22,822 nucleotides of DNA, from positions 1 through 22,822 of the forward strand of contig NW_026971883.1 of assembly GCF_026151205.1 (NCBI RefSeq). Direction: 5' to 3'. The notes under the pieces were generated by a model. It searched no databases. It was not told the DNA's origin and was given only the letters and a program-made list of their open reading frames with translations. This stretch comes from Bolinopsis microptera (taxonomy: Eukaryota; Ctenophora; Tentaculata; Lobata; Bolinopsidae). Shown one piece after another: positions 9,905 to 19,388 of the stretch (within the stretch, counting starts at the first letter, position 1; each line of letters opens with the position of its first letter). The position numbers and the translations under genes are program-made.

Positions 9905-10230
9905 GACCCTGATCATTAGAAACACCCCTAAAAGTTCGTTTTTGAAAAAAAATTTAAAACATCCGTAATTTCTTTTCTGTTTTAGTTTTGCATTTAATTT
10001 TTTGTATGCGTATAGAAAATTAATACGGCTTAAAAATGAGATGTCCGGCGACCTCCTAGCTCACTCACAAGACTCAGTAGGAGTGATTGAACTGCGAGGG
10101 ACAATTGAGGCTAACGAATTTACTCATTATTTTCAAAAAAGAACATTCTCGTGTTACGTCCATGATATCCAAGTTGCAAGTATAATCCATAGTGATTATA
10201 CTTGATCGAGATCTAAGCTTTAATTATTCG

Positions 10231-11462
10231 AGGTGAAAATGAGACTAACCACCTTTTGAGAGGGTGAAATGAGGCTAACAAGTATACTTTTGTGTATATT
10301 TTTGAGCAGGTTCGGTATTGTGACTTTCTAATATAATGTCAACAATAAAAATGTATTCATCCTCTTCAAGCTCAACATTTCAGAAATCGCCGAGTCTACT
10401 TGTAGGAGGCTAAAATGAGGCTAATAAAGAATTTGACCGCATTTTAACTTTAATGTACGGAAACAGGTTATAGACCCACTAATAAACTTGTTATTGAAGC
10501 CCGAAGGTTATTGATACTTTATCGATATCTAAGCTCTTCAAATATTCGAGGTGAAAATGAGGCTAACCACCTTTTGAGAGGGTGAAATGAGGCTAACAAG
10601 TATACTTTTGTGTATATTTTTGAGCAGGTTCGGTATTGTGACAACAATACCTATCTAATGTGTCAACAATACAAATTTATTCATCCTCTTCAAGCTCAAC
10701 ATTTCAGAAATCGCCGAGTCTACTTGTAGGAGGCCAAAATGAGGCTAATAAAGAATTTGACCGCATTTTAACTTTAATGTACGGTAACAGGTTAACAACT
10801 CACAAGTTACTTGATATCTATGTTGCACATTAAATTCCTTGGGATTATAGCTTCAAATATTCGAGGTGAAAATGAGGCTAACCACCTTTTGAGAGGGTGA
10901 AATGAGGCTAACAAGTATACTTTTGTGTATATTTTTGAGCAGGTTCGGTATTGTGACTATCTAATGTGTCAACAATACAAATTTATTCATCCTCTTCAAG
11001 CTCAACATTTCAGAAATCGCCGAGTCTACTTGTAGGAGGCCAAAATGAGGCTAATAAAGAATTTGACCGCATTTTAACTTTAATGTACGGTAACAGGTTA
11101 ACAACTCACAAGTTACTTGATATCTATGTTGCACATTAAATTCCTTGGGATTATAGCTTCAAATATTCGAGGTGAAAATGAGGCTAACCACCTTTTGAGA
11201 GGGTGAAATGAGGCTAACAAGTATACTTTTGTGTATATTTTCGAGATGGTTCGGTATCATGACTATCTAATATGTCAGTTCAATAAAGATTGATTCATCC
11301 TCTTCAAACTCAATATTTCAGAAATCGCCGAGTTTACTTGTAGGAGGCTAAAATGAGGCTAATAAAGAATTTGACCGCATTTTAACTTTAATGTACGGAA
11401 ACATGTTATAGACCCACTATAAAACTTGTAATTGTAGCCCGAAGGTTATTGAGACTTTATCG
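10231..11462 (+). repeat. Left array: four tandem units of about 310 bp
   Basis: Units start with AGGTGAAAATGAG at 10231, 10549, 10864 and 11170 (steps 318, 315, 306). Each has three TGAGGCTAA sites (before ACCACC, before CAAG and in a TGAGGCTAATAAAG context); the first site of unit 1 is degenerate (GAGACTAAC). Units 2 and 3 share a tail (ACAACTCACAAGTTACTTGA) that differs from the tail of units 1 and 4, pointing to unit-level duplication or conversion. A decayed stretch with two more motifs follows to about 11525. Confidence 0.95.
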
Positions 11463-11525
11463 AAACTTATGTGAGGTTGGATTGAGGCTACCTTCCCTCC
11501 TTGAGGCAAAATTGAGGCTAACAGA

Positions 11526-12130
11526 TACACTACGCAGAAAAACGTCACTGTGCCAGCTGTCAAGTAGTTGCTGAGCAGCAGCAGCAGTTAGATGAAGAAA
11601 ATGAAGCTGAGGAAGGAAATGTATTCTAGAGCTGTTGGCTAGAGTAGGCCCCTTACTTCTATGGAGCTCTCTGGCCAATTGCTCTGGCAATGCTCTCCAT
11701 GGGGCCATGTAATATCACATGATCTGATATCATGCCAAATTAGACTCTAAACTATAAAGTATAATAAAAATGGAACTGTTTGAGAAATTTTACAAGGGAA
11801 GTCTTTATTTTGCTTGACACATCTCAAACGCAAGGAAATGTTTTTAAACAAATTATAAGTATACATTTTTCCAGAAGACGCAATGTAGGCTGATTAATGC
11901 ACTAATGAATAATAATCTACGTCAAGCTGCAGAATAACTCTAATATTTAAATCAATACCTCTTCGTGGTAGTACAACTGGCGAGAAGGCTCAAAAAAAGC
12001 AGTGCAATTAGTTTTGAAATGTGCGATTTTGAAAATAATAAGTGGCTTTCAAATGGGTCAAAAGTGGAGTTATATAAAGAAAATAAAAGCATCCAACATT
12101 AAAACTATCACTCATAAAATAGTATAATAA
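11526..12130. other. Central unique segment of the TTAA element
   Basis: This sequence lies between the two opposing arrays. Open frames here are short and show no domain, and I see no transposase remnant. Confidence 0.5.
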
Positions 12131-12136
12131 GCAGGA

Positions 12137-13500
12137 GTTAGCCTCAATCTTACCTCTCAAATGAATACAGGTTAGGCAGAAACAATTTGAAATTGAAGGG
12201 CTAGTCCGAAGAAGCAGTAGAACAAGAAATGCAATGAACACAACCTTGATAGTTAGCCTTATTTTACCCTCCATCAAAAGACAGAAAGGGTAGGTGGAGT
12301 CTACCATCGACCTAAAGTATCCATATAATGTATACCAGGGCAAAGGATAGTTTAAAGGACGTTATTGTTCAAACATAATTCAAAAATCAGAAAAGATCTG
12401 TTAGCCTCATTTTACCCTCCATTAGAAGGAAATGGGTGGGCCAGCCTTCGACATAGAGCATCCATCTCATGTATACCAGGGCAAAGGATAGTTTAAAGGA
12501 CGTTTTTGTTCAAACATACCTTAGTTCCCAAAAATTTGTGTGCCATTATATTGAGCACAATTTATTTGAGCCCGAAAAATTTGGGCAGAAAATTTGAACT
12601 CATTTGGGCGACCGAAAATTTGGGCACAAATTCTTCGAAAAATGAAAGATTTTCCACTAAAAAGTGAAATCTGTCATTTCACTTGATTAAGCCATGAATG
12701 ACAGATTAGAAAACTAAAATTTCGAATATTATTTCACTTGGATATGAAGAAAAAGCCATCTTTCTATAGATTTCAGGGCCACAGGCCAAATGCCAAAAGT
12801 TTGGTTAGCAAAAAATTTAGCTGACGGAAAAGATTTATGCAATTAATTTGGTCTGCAAAAAATTTGGGCGAGAGGCCCGCTCAAATTTTTTGTCGCCCAA
12901 ATTTTTGGGAATTAAGGTAATTCAAAAATTAGAAAAGATCTGTTAGCCTCATTTCCCCCTCCATTAGAAGGAAAAAAGGGGTCGGCTGGGCCAGCTTTCA
13001 ACCTAAAGAATCCATATCATGTATTTTAGGTCAGAGGATACTTGGATACGTTATTATTCAAATATAATTCACAACTTAGTAATGACTTGTTAGCCTCATT
13101 TCCCCCTCCATTAGAAGGAAAAAAGGGGTTGGCTCGGCCAGCCTTCAACTTAGAGCATCCATCTCATGTAATTTAGGTCAGAGGATACCTTGATAGACGT
13201 TATTATTAAATTATAATTCATGACTTAGTATTGACTTGTTAGCCTCATTCCCCCCTCCATTAGAAGGAAAAAAAGGGTCAGCTGGGCCAGCCTTCGACCT
13301 AGAGCATCAATCTCATTTATTTTAGGTCAGAGGATACTTTGATAGACGTTATTATTCAAATATAATTTCAAAATTATAAATAATCTGTTAGCCTCACTTT
13401 ACCCTCCATTAGAAGAAAACAAGGGGTCGGTTGGGCAATAATTCAAAAATTAGTAATAACTTGTTAGCCTCATTTTTCCCTCAATTAGTGAAAAAATTTC
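12137..13500 (-). repeat. Right array: about seven tandem units of roughly 148 bp
   Basis: GTTAGCCTCA, the reverse complement of the left-array motif, occurs at 12137, 12400, 12942, 13089, 13238, 13387 and 13463, with a degenerate copy at 12252. Spacing is about 148 bp once the inserted MITE is subtracted. Most copies are followed by a pyrimidine-rich block and CCTCCATTAGAAG. The units share little with the 310-bp left units apart from the motif. Confidence 0.93.
12519..12917. mobile_element. 399-bp MITE with TA target duplication
   Basis: Inverted termini CCTTAGTTCCCAAAAATTTG (left) and CCTTAATTCCCAAAAATTTG (right, reverse complement) are flanked by TA at 12517-12518 and 12918-12919. The neighbouring array unit has the uninterrupted sequence CAAACATAATTCAAAAAT at about 12370-12387. 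It serves as an empty site and fixes both ends and the 2-bp TA duplication. Multiple AAATTTGGGC motifs lie in subterminal positions. No ORF. TA duplication suggests Tc1/mariner-type mobilisation. Confidence 0.9.
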
Positions 13501-13795
13501 CCTCTTCTCTCTGGATTCTGAAAGAGTGAGATCTGATGAATCGATTAAACATGTTTAAACTTTTATAGCATGCTTGGAAGGTGTTATTAGGAGACAAAAT
13601 GTAAATGACTCGTTTGCCTCAATTTGCCCTCGACTAAATGCTTCAAAACTTTTATTAATCGAAACAAAATTAGTTAAACTATAGATATGTGAAATATCAT
13701 ATGCCTATCTTAAAAGTTCTTCCTGTGACAATCTTCTAAAGTTAAAATGGGAAAATGTGGTCCATCTCGTGCGAACTTTCCTAATGACCAGGGTC

Positions 13796-13909
13796 TTAAT
13801 GAGTATTGCTGAAAGCACAGTGTAAGGCCTACACGGACCGCCTCTAACTAGCCAATCCCTGTTTACATGCCGTGTAGCAGGGGACTAGAAAAATAAAATA
13901 AATAAATAA
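13796..13909 (+). mobile_element. ORF1-only LINE 3' UTR, second part, with A-rich tail
   Basis: This continues the LINE after the inserted element. It ends in AATAAAATAAATAAATAAAG (about 13891-13910), a typical LINE tail of short A-rich repeats. With the insert removed, the distance from the ORF1 stop to the tail is only about 130 bp, leaving no room for an ORF2. Confidence 0.7.
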
Positions 13910-14049
13910 AGTCAATTTTTACAGCACAGCAATATATATCTAAATATCAGATCCTCTGTAATCATAATGTATAAAAAAAGGAGCTTTTCTCTGTGCTGAA
14001 GGATGATTCAAGGCAGATCATGGTTCTGTTAGCAGGCCACCCTAGTTAT

Positions 14050-14506
14050 GGACAATACATATATATAAAATAATTAAATTATAATTTTAAAATTGTGTCA
14101 AGATTGAACTAAAACATAACTCAGGGTAAAATAGACGTATTCCCTTCGTCAAATTAACTATTTACAATACTAAACTTAAACGAACTCCGGGTAAAATAAA
14201 CGTAATCCCTTTGTCAAACTTGCTATTTACACTAAGTTAATAAATTAATACGGTTGAAAATTATTTCATATTCTATAACAATGTAGCATCAATATAATTG
14301 ATACAAATGAGGAGCATACATAGCAGTGAGAATTGCACATAACAGGAGGACTGGAGGTATGGAGCAATAATGATTGACAGTGCACCTTTCCACTGATGTT
14401 CCTAATTTCCTGTAATAGCTTAATAGGCATGGAAATACTTTGATTGCAGGGGATGGATTGGATTCACTTATGTACTGAGATAACTTAACTGAAATAACAT
14501 AACTGC
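14050..14506 (-). mobile_element. 3' UTR of the minus-strand LINE
   Basis: Non-coding sequence after the ORF2 stop. It includes a tandem duplication (14111-14236) and ends in an AT-rich tract near 14050-14090 that may be the tail. The precise 3' end is not defined. Confidence 0.5.
14111..14236. repeat. 65-bp tandem duplication in LINE 3' UTR
   Basis: Two units (14111-14171 and 14172-14236) share CGGGTAAAATA-like cores, CGTATTCCCTTCGTCAAA versus CGTAATCCCTTTGTCAAA, and an ACTATTTACA/GCTATTTACA end. They have diverged by roughly a fifth, so the duplication is not recent. Confidence 0.85.
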
Positions 14507-17500
14507 CTAGATACATTGGCTAGTGTTGGGTGGGATCATGAATTTATCGTAAGAGTTATCCCCTTGGTAATTCTCATCAGTTAGCACCATATTCATAAGA
14601 GTTTCTTTGTATAACTTAGAAAATTTCTTAACGTCGTCACACTCTCTAAGGGACTTTGGTAATATGTTCCAGGCCTTAGTTCCTAGATAGTTAAACTCCT
14701 TGTGAGATCTTGATTTAGGAGTATAAAGATTGCAGTTTTCTGCCTCACGTGATCCACCAGAAATATACGAGAATTTCCCGATAAAATGCTTTGGACATGT
14801 TTCATTGATTATACGGTACATATATGAGCTAAGATGAACCTGTCGTCTCAAATGGAGAGGAAGCCATCCCATATTTTTGTATACATTAACCGACCTCTCT
14901 CTGATGTTTACATCTAGGGCTATTTTAGCAACCTTTTTGTACATGATATCTAACTCTCCTAGTCGTTTTTTATATGTTCTTGACCAGATGGTGTCTAAGT
15001 AGTCAAAATGTGGCAACATAAGTGCATTAGCAAACATCTTCCTGAACTTAAGAGGGAGAAGTTTTTTTGATCTATACATAGCACCAATTCTTTTGGATAT
15101 CTTTTTCTTAATGTTATCAATATGTTCATTAAATGTCAATCTGCTGTCAACTATAAGTCCAAGGTACTTATGGGATTTAGTTTCACAGATTACCAAAGTA
15201 AGGTCATCACAAATTTCAACAAGGATGGCATCAAGGTTAGGCTTAGAGTCAAGGATCATTAGTTTTGTTTTTTCATTATTCAGGGATAGTTTATTAGCCT
15301 GAAGCCATCTGATAACTAATTTCAACTCTTGTTTGATGTTACCATAGTTTCCTCTAGATATATTGTCAAAATATAATGCACCGTCATCAGCAAATAGATA
15401 AGGTTTAGAAAATAGGCATGCATTAGGCAGGTCATTGATAAAAATGCTGAATAGAATTGGTCCTAATATACTTCCTTGAGGCACTCCAGAGTTCAATGAA
15501 TGTACACTGCTTATCCTACTCCCAACTCTAGTTTGCTGTAATCTATCTGTGAGGAAGCTCCTAAACCAGCTCAATGCAGTATCTTTTATTCCATAATGCT
15601 TCAGCTTTTGAATGAGAATATCATGGTTAACAGTATCAAATGCCTTTCTGATGTCCAGGAAGATAATTGCAGGATGCTTGGCACTGTTCTTAGCGGTAAA
15701 TATACGATCAAACAGATCTAACATGAGATAAGTTGTAGAGTGATCTTTACGGAAACCATATTGATGCTCTGAAAGTATTCCCTTTTCATCAAGATATTGA
15801 GTCAGTTGGGAGTTCACACAAAATTCGATGCACTTTCCAAGAATCGGTAAAATTGAGATTGGTCGATAATTACTAGGATTCTCAGTATCACCATCCTTAT
15901 GGATTGGGGTGACTTTTGCAACCTTGCAGCTGTTTGGCATGATGCCACTGGATAAACTCAAATTTACAAGATGTGTTAATGGAGCAATAAATGCAGGTAA
16001 AATTTGTCTAAACACTCTCAATGGTATACGATCATTAGTGGATTTGCTACAAGGGATACTTGCCACATAGTCTAAGATATTGGACTCAGTTATTTCAGTA
16101 AAGCTATGCAAGCTGGTCTCGTTGTCAATCTGCTCATTTTGTAGATAAGATAGAAATTCATTTTCATTTTCCAGCTGCACTTCTGCTTGGATCTTTGGAC
16201 CTATTTCAGCAAAATATTTATTGGTGGTTTCAGCATCAAGATTGTTATTGATATTGTTAGCTTTAACAGGCAGATTTGATGCTGTCTTTATCGTTTTCCA
16301 TACACCCTTTAGATCATTCATGGCACACTTGGCTTTCAGTTCTGTTGCTAAGTTAGTCTTCCTATTAATTCTAGACAAATGGGTTGAATAGTTTCTCTGC
16401 CGTTTATATGCCATCCATAATGAGTCACATTTATTACAGTGTATAAGACCATTTGGATGTATACGTCTGTTCTTGTTGTGTGTTAAAAATTTACGGTAAA
16501 GTTTCCCTTTCAATTTCTTACTTTCTAAAAATTCTGGAGATGGCTTATGGATGTAATCACTATGGCACTTAATTTGTTTAATTGGACAGAATTGATCATA
16601 GTAGTGATCAATATGTTCGTTTAAACCATCAACTGCATCATTCAGACTAGTTGAATCTATTATTGGTCTATAATCACAAGTTTCCAAAAATTCTTTAAGA
16701 GCAGTAACATTCATTTTGCTGTGATCTCTTATTAGTAACTTCTTGAATTTTGAGGCCTTATGCACATTGAAATCGACAATGAACTTTACGACCTGATGAT
16801 CTCCTATACAATCATCAAGGACTTTGCAGTCAAGAAACTTGGAGTAAGTGTTTGTTATGACAACATCGATTGTGGTCTTTGTGATTCTGTTTCCTAGTTT
16901 AGCAATGCGGGTAATATCCTGAACTACCTGTACCATTCCAAACATTTTCATTGTAATGTCTAATTTCTTATAGTTCATACTGCTGATGTTGTTTTGGTCT
17001 ACATTTACATCACTCAGCCAAATAACATTCTTACTTCCTATACTCATCATGCAGTCTGTCATATAATCTAAAAATTTGTCAAGAGGACTAAACAACTCAG
17101 ATCTGTAGAAACAGCAGATGAAAATATTGCAATCTGTAAGATGGATCCAAATAGCCTCGATTTGGTCATATTGCAAAACTAAGTTTAGTTGAATCATTTT
17201 AAACTTTATGTGCTCACTGATGAGAATGCCACATCCCCCATGACCATTGTCGTTAGGACGGTCTTTGCGGATAAAAGTAAAATTCTTGGGTAGGTTTAGA
17301 CTGGCTGAGTCAATATCCGACTTAAGATTTGTTTCATTCAGGCATAAAACATCTAATTTCTCTTTCCAGATTAGATCTTGGATTTCAAGACATTTTGGCA
17401 TACCTGTTAGTCCTCCCTGCATGTTGCAATGTCCCACTGCAAGCTTTTTGGCATGGTATGAAACTGTGATTTTACTAATGCACGGGTTAATGCAAGAACT

Positions 17501-17527
17501 GCTGTGAGAGCATGAAAATTTTTCCAA
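14507..17527 (-). CDS. LINE ORF2: AP endonuclease plus reverse transcriptase, intact
   Basis: An uninterrupted 1,006-codon ORF for the polyprotein that nicks the target and copies LINE RNA by target-primed reverse transcription. The APE-type endonuclease (about 28-252) has HCNMQGG (N35), LNETN (E65), LSDVNVD (D173, N175), TTIDVVIT (D221) and GDHQVV (D243, H244). The RT (about 530-770) shows NYRPISILP, YGFRKDHST, FLDIRKAFD (D625), GVPQGSILGP, LFADDGALY (FADD 712-715), LSLNNEKTK and KYLGLIVD. The C-terminal part has the GTKAWNILPKSLRE block common in CR1/Jockey-group LINEs. All expected catalytic positions are present, and the absence of stops or frameshifts suggests a young copy. The start MEKFSC is the first in-frame Met. 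No ORF1 is visible upstream on this strand. It differs in strand from the ORF1 at 9011-9883 and is a separate insertion. Confidence 0.96.
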   Translation of the reverse strand: MEKFSCSHSSSCINPCISKITVSYHAKKLAVGHCNMQGGLTGMPKCLEIQDLIWKEKLDVLCLNETNLKSDIDSASLNLPKNFTFIRKDRPNDNGHGGCGILISEHIKFKMIQLNLVLQYDQIEAIWIHLTDCNIFICCFYRSELFSPLDKFLDYMTDCMMSIGSKNVIWLSDVNVDQNNISSMNYKKLDITMKMFGMVQVVQDITRIAKLGNRITKTTIDVVITNTYSKFLDCKVLDDCIGDHQVVKFIVDFNVHKASKFKKLLIRDHSKMNVTALKEFLETCDYRPIIDSTSLNDAVDGLNEHIDHYYDQFCPIKQIKCHSDYIHKPSPEFLESKKLKGKLYRKFLTHNKNRRIHPNGLIHCNKCDSLWMAYKRQRNYSTHLSRINRKTNLATELKAKCAMNDLKGVWKTIKTASNLPVKANNINNNLDAETTNKYFAEIGPKIQAEVQLENENEFLSYLQNEQIDNETSLHSFTEITESNILDYVASIPCSKSTNDRIPLRVFRQILPAFIAPLTHLVNLSLSSGIMPNSCKVAKVTPIHKDGDTENPSNYRPISILPILGKCIEFCVNSQLTQYLDEKGILSEHQYGFRKDHSTTYLMLDLFDRIFTAKNSAKHPAIIFLDIRKAFDTVNHDILIQKLKHYGIKDTALSWFRSFLTDRLQQTRVGSRISSVHSLNSGVPQGSILGPILFSIFINDLPNACLFSKPYLFADDGALYFDNISRGNYGNIKQELKLVIRWLQANKLSLNNEKTKLMILDSKPNLDAILVEICDDLTLVICETKSHKYLGLIVDSRLTFNEHIDNIKKKISKRIGAMYRSKKLLPLKFRKMFANALMLPHFDYLDTIWSRTYKKRLGELDIMYKKVAKIALDVNIRERSVNVYKNMGWLPLHLRRQVHLSSYMYRIINETCPKHFIGKFSYISGGSREAENCNLYTPKSRSHKEFNYLGTKAWNILPKSLRECDDVKKFSKLYKETLMNMVLTDENYQGDNSYDKFMIPPNTSQCI

Positions 17528-18325
17528 TTTATGCTGCTATAAACTTGTCAGAATAAGATAATATGGATATACTTCTTTATTTTCAGCAGCTAGTATGTTA
17601 GCGCGCATAACAAGGCGCGTTAGCATTTTACCGCAATTCTAGGTTTCACTGATTTCACAATACACAATACTGAATACACAATATGTCCAATTTGATTCTA
17701 ATTGTTGCTCCTAATCTGATAATTCTAATGACAGTGACTGCTCCCTATTAACCAACCGACCAACATTTTCAGTCGAACCCTAAAATTACTAATACCAAAT
17801 TTAAACCCCACATATGCGTGTAGTCTCCAAATCTTCTCTCTGCTCTCGGACTTTGTTCTTTTGAATAGAACTGTTTGTATACTTTAACAAATAGTGATTT
17901 TAACTTTGAGATAAACTGCTAGATTATTATATTTTTGTACCAATGTTCACCTAACTTAACGTCTCTCACTGACACCATCACCCGGCAACCAATTTTAAAG
18001 TATAATTTATTAACGATCTGACTACAGACTGGCGGTCAACGTTCCCCGTATAGTAGCTCAACGGAAGGGGTAATCAGGGCACGTGTTAATGAAAAATGTA
18101 CGTGTCCTTCCACAATCCCCTCTGTTGGGTCACACGTTATTGGGAACTGAGATCGCTATCGTGTAACTAGAAGCAGTATATGCAAAGTAACTTAGGTAAT
18201 AGGTGATAGGCAATATGAAATTACACATCTAACTTTAACTTTATCCCGTCACTTATGGACTTATCAATTAACGGCTGGTGGTGGTGTCATTGTTTGTCGT
18301 ACTCAAAACGTTTCGCGGTTGCGAA
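17528..18325. other. Upstream of LINE ORF2; no gene seen
   Basis: If the LINE continues upstream of its ORF2, its 5' UTR lies here, but I find no ORF1 on the minus strand. A weak inverted repeat lies around 18050-18130 (CAACGGAAGGGG against CCCCTCTGTTG). Nothing else is supported. Confidence 0.5.
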
Positions 18326-18477
18326 TGCCGGCCCATCGAGGAAAATCTTTTTACTTTGTATTTTAACCATTATAAAGTGTGATTAGTCGGATATGGTACT
18401 GAGTTCAAACAGTCCCCGAAACGAAAAAGCAAACATTTGATTTTTGTTTCGGCGACTGAATCGTCGATGGGCCGGCA
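18326..18477. repeat. MITE-like nested inverted repeat
   Basis: Perfect 14-bp inverted arms TGCCGGCCCATCGA (18326-18339) and TCGATGGGCCGGCA (18464-18477) enclose a second hairpin with CCGAAAC at 18416-18422 and GTTTCGG at 18446-18452. Size (152 bp) and form fit a small MITE; no target duplication was identified. Confidence 0.8.
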
Positions 18478-18584
18478 AATATTTGTTGTCGAGTAGTGTT
18501 GAATACTCATATTAACATGATTATTGATTTAATTTAGGAATTGTATATAAATATCTTTGACCAAGTTTAATTGTTAATGAGAAT

Positions 18585-18685
18585 GCACCCCAGCACTGGG
18601 CGCGCGCGGCGGCTTTGTTGTTAGCGGCTACAAGCTTGAAGCTAGGCAGCTGCAGAAAAAATGCCGCGCGCGTTCAGCGTGGGGC
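18585..18685. repeat. GC-rich imperfect inverted repeat
   Basis: The left arm (18585-18610) and right arm (18663-18685) share GCGCGCGGC and a CCCCA-GC block in inverted orientation around about 50 bp. It is a compact, MITE-like structure with a base composition unlike its surroundings. Confidence 0.7.
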
Positions 18686-18992
18686 TTTTCGTTTTTGATT
18701 TTACAAATGACAAAGCAACTTTTAATGATTATTAATGGAATTATCGGATATTTATAATTCAATATGTATTGATTCTTCTGTGGAAAATAAAAATTGTATT
18801 TTACTTAAATTGTATTTTACTTATAACTAGTACAAACGTCAAACAATTCAGTTCAGGAACAAAAAACAGTAGAGAGTGAGGCCGACTCAATGCAGATGAT
18901 GATGATAGTCATCAGATCATAGATGACTACTCGTTTCCGGTTGATACGAGTTTCCGGAAACTTTCAAAAATGTTCAAAATTAGATTAAAACA

Positions 18993-19131
18993 ATCCCGGC
19001 CCCAGCCCCGGCGTATTTTAGCCAATCCTGGCCCCGGCCTTGGCAACATTTCAAAATCCCGGTTAATCCCGGCCCCGGCTGATTCAACTTGGTACCGGCC
19101 CCGGCTAAATTTCGTCCCCGGTCGATCCCTG
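18993..19131. mobile_element. CCCCGGC-rich hAT-like terminus
   Basis: Degenerate CCCGGCCCCGGC blocks recur at uneven spacing. The right edge, in reverse complement, reads CAGGGATCGACCGGGG, a typical hAT-type CAGGG terminus. No matching left end is visible, so this is a solo or truncated end. Confidence 0.5.
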
Positions 19132-19205
19132 CTATTGGGTCACCTAATGCGTGTTTTGACTCAGCGGGTAATTACTCCTACCCTTTTTAACTGCGGCAGT
19201 GAAAT

Positions 19206-19222
19206 CCCGGCCGAAGGCCGGG
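19206..19222. repeat. Short perfect hairpin CCCGGCC-GAA-GGCCGGG
   Basis: A 7-bp perfect stem with a 3-base loop, about 75 bp from the hAT-like terminus. It may belong to another element end. It is not a bacterial terminator in this context. Confidence 0.7.
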
Positions 19223-19247
19223 TTACAGTTACACTAGTATATATATA

Positions 19248-19388
19248 ATGTCACAATGACCCTATATAAAACCAACCTTTTAAAAATTATTATATTCCAT
19301 ATCTAAAATATTGAGAGAAACGTTTGAAAATCACCCTTGACCTTGTGGCTTCAAGTTCAAATCTAGACTATCTGTATTAACAAAGTTT
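19248..19388 (+). repeat. Dispersed repeat S, copy 1
   Basis: Starts ATGTCACAATGACCCTATAT and ends near ACTATCTGTATTAACAAAG. It shares a central CACCCTTGACCTTGTGGCT block and AAGTTCAAATCTA with copies 2 and 3. Confidence 0.85.

Larger units (their letters stand above)
9905..13795. mobile_element. 3.9-kb TTAA-flanked TIR element built of opposing tandem arrays
   Basis: The left end GACCCTGATCATTAG and right end (reverse complement) GACCCTGGTCATTAG form inverted termini, flanked by TTAA at 9901-9904 and 13796-13799. The interior has no transposase-like ORF. The left half is a tandem array of about 310-bp units in plus orientation, and the right half is an array of about 148-bp units. Both share the 10-mer TGAGGCTAAC in opposite orientation, so the element is a quasi-palindrome at motif level. 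TTAA suggests piggyBac or Kolobok mobilisation in trans. It interrupts the 3' UTR of the ORF1-only LINE and is younger than it. Confidence 0.8.

Noticed and set aside
10002-10205. 67-codon plus-strand ORF after the left terminus of the TTAA element
   Set aside because: Chance frame with no recognisable motif, starting inside the transposon's terminal region.
11457-12343. Short minus-strand ORFs (83 and 111 codons) in the centre of the TTAA element
   Set aside because: No domain, low-complexity translation and no support as exons. The longer one partly reads through array sequence.
10231-13500. CRISPR-like repeat-spacer array
   Set aside because: The units are 148-318 bp with long conserved interiors, the two halves are in opposite orientation, and the context is an animal genome. 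These are tandem arrays within a transposon.
9011-17527. Treating the ORF1 (9011-9883) and the ORF2 (14507-17527) as one LINE
   Set aside because: They are on opposite strands, and the ORF1 element ends with its own A-rich tail at about 13909. They are separate insertions.
19206-19222. Rho-independent terminator
   Set aside because: A GC hairpin without a following T-run in a eukaryotic context.
18970-19248. 92-codon plus-strand ORF rich in Pro and Arg
   Set aside because: Its composition comes from the CCCCGGC-rich transposon end; it has no domain.
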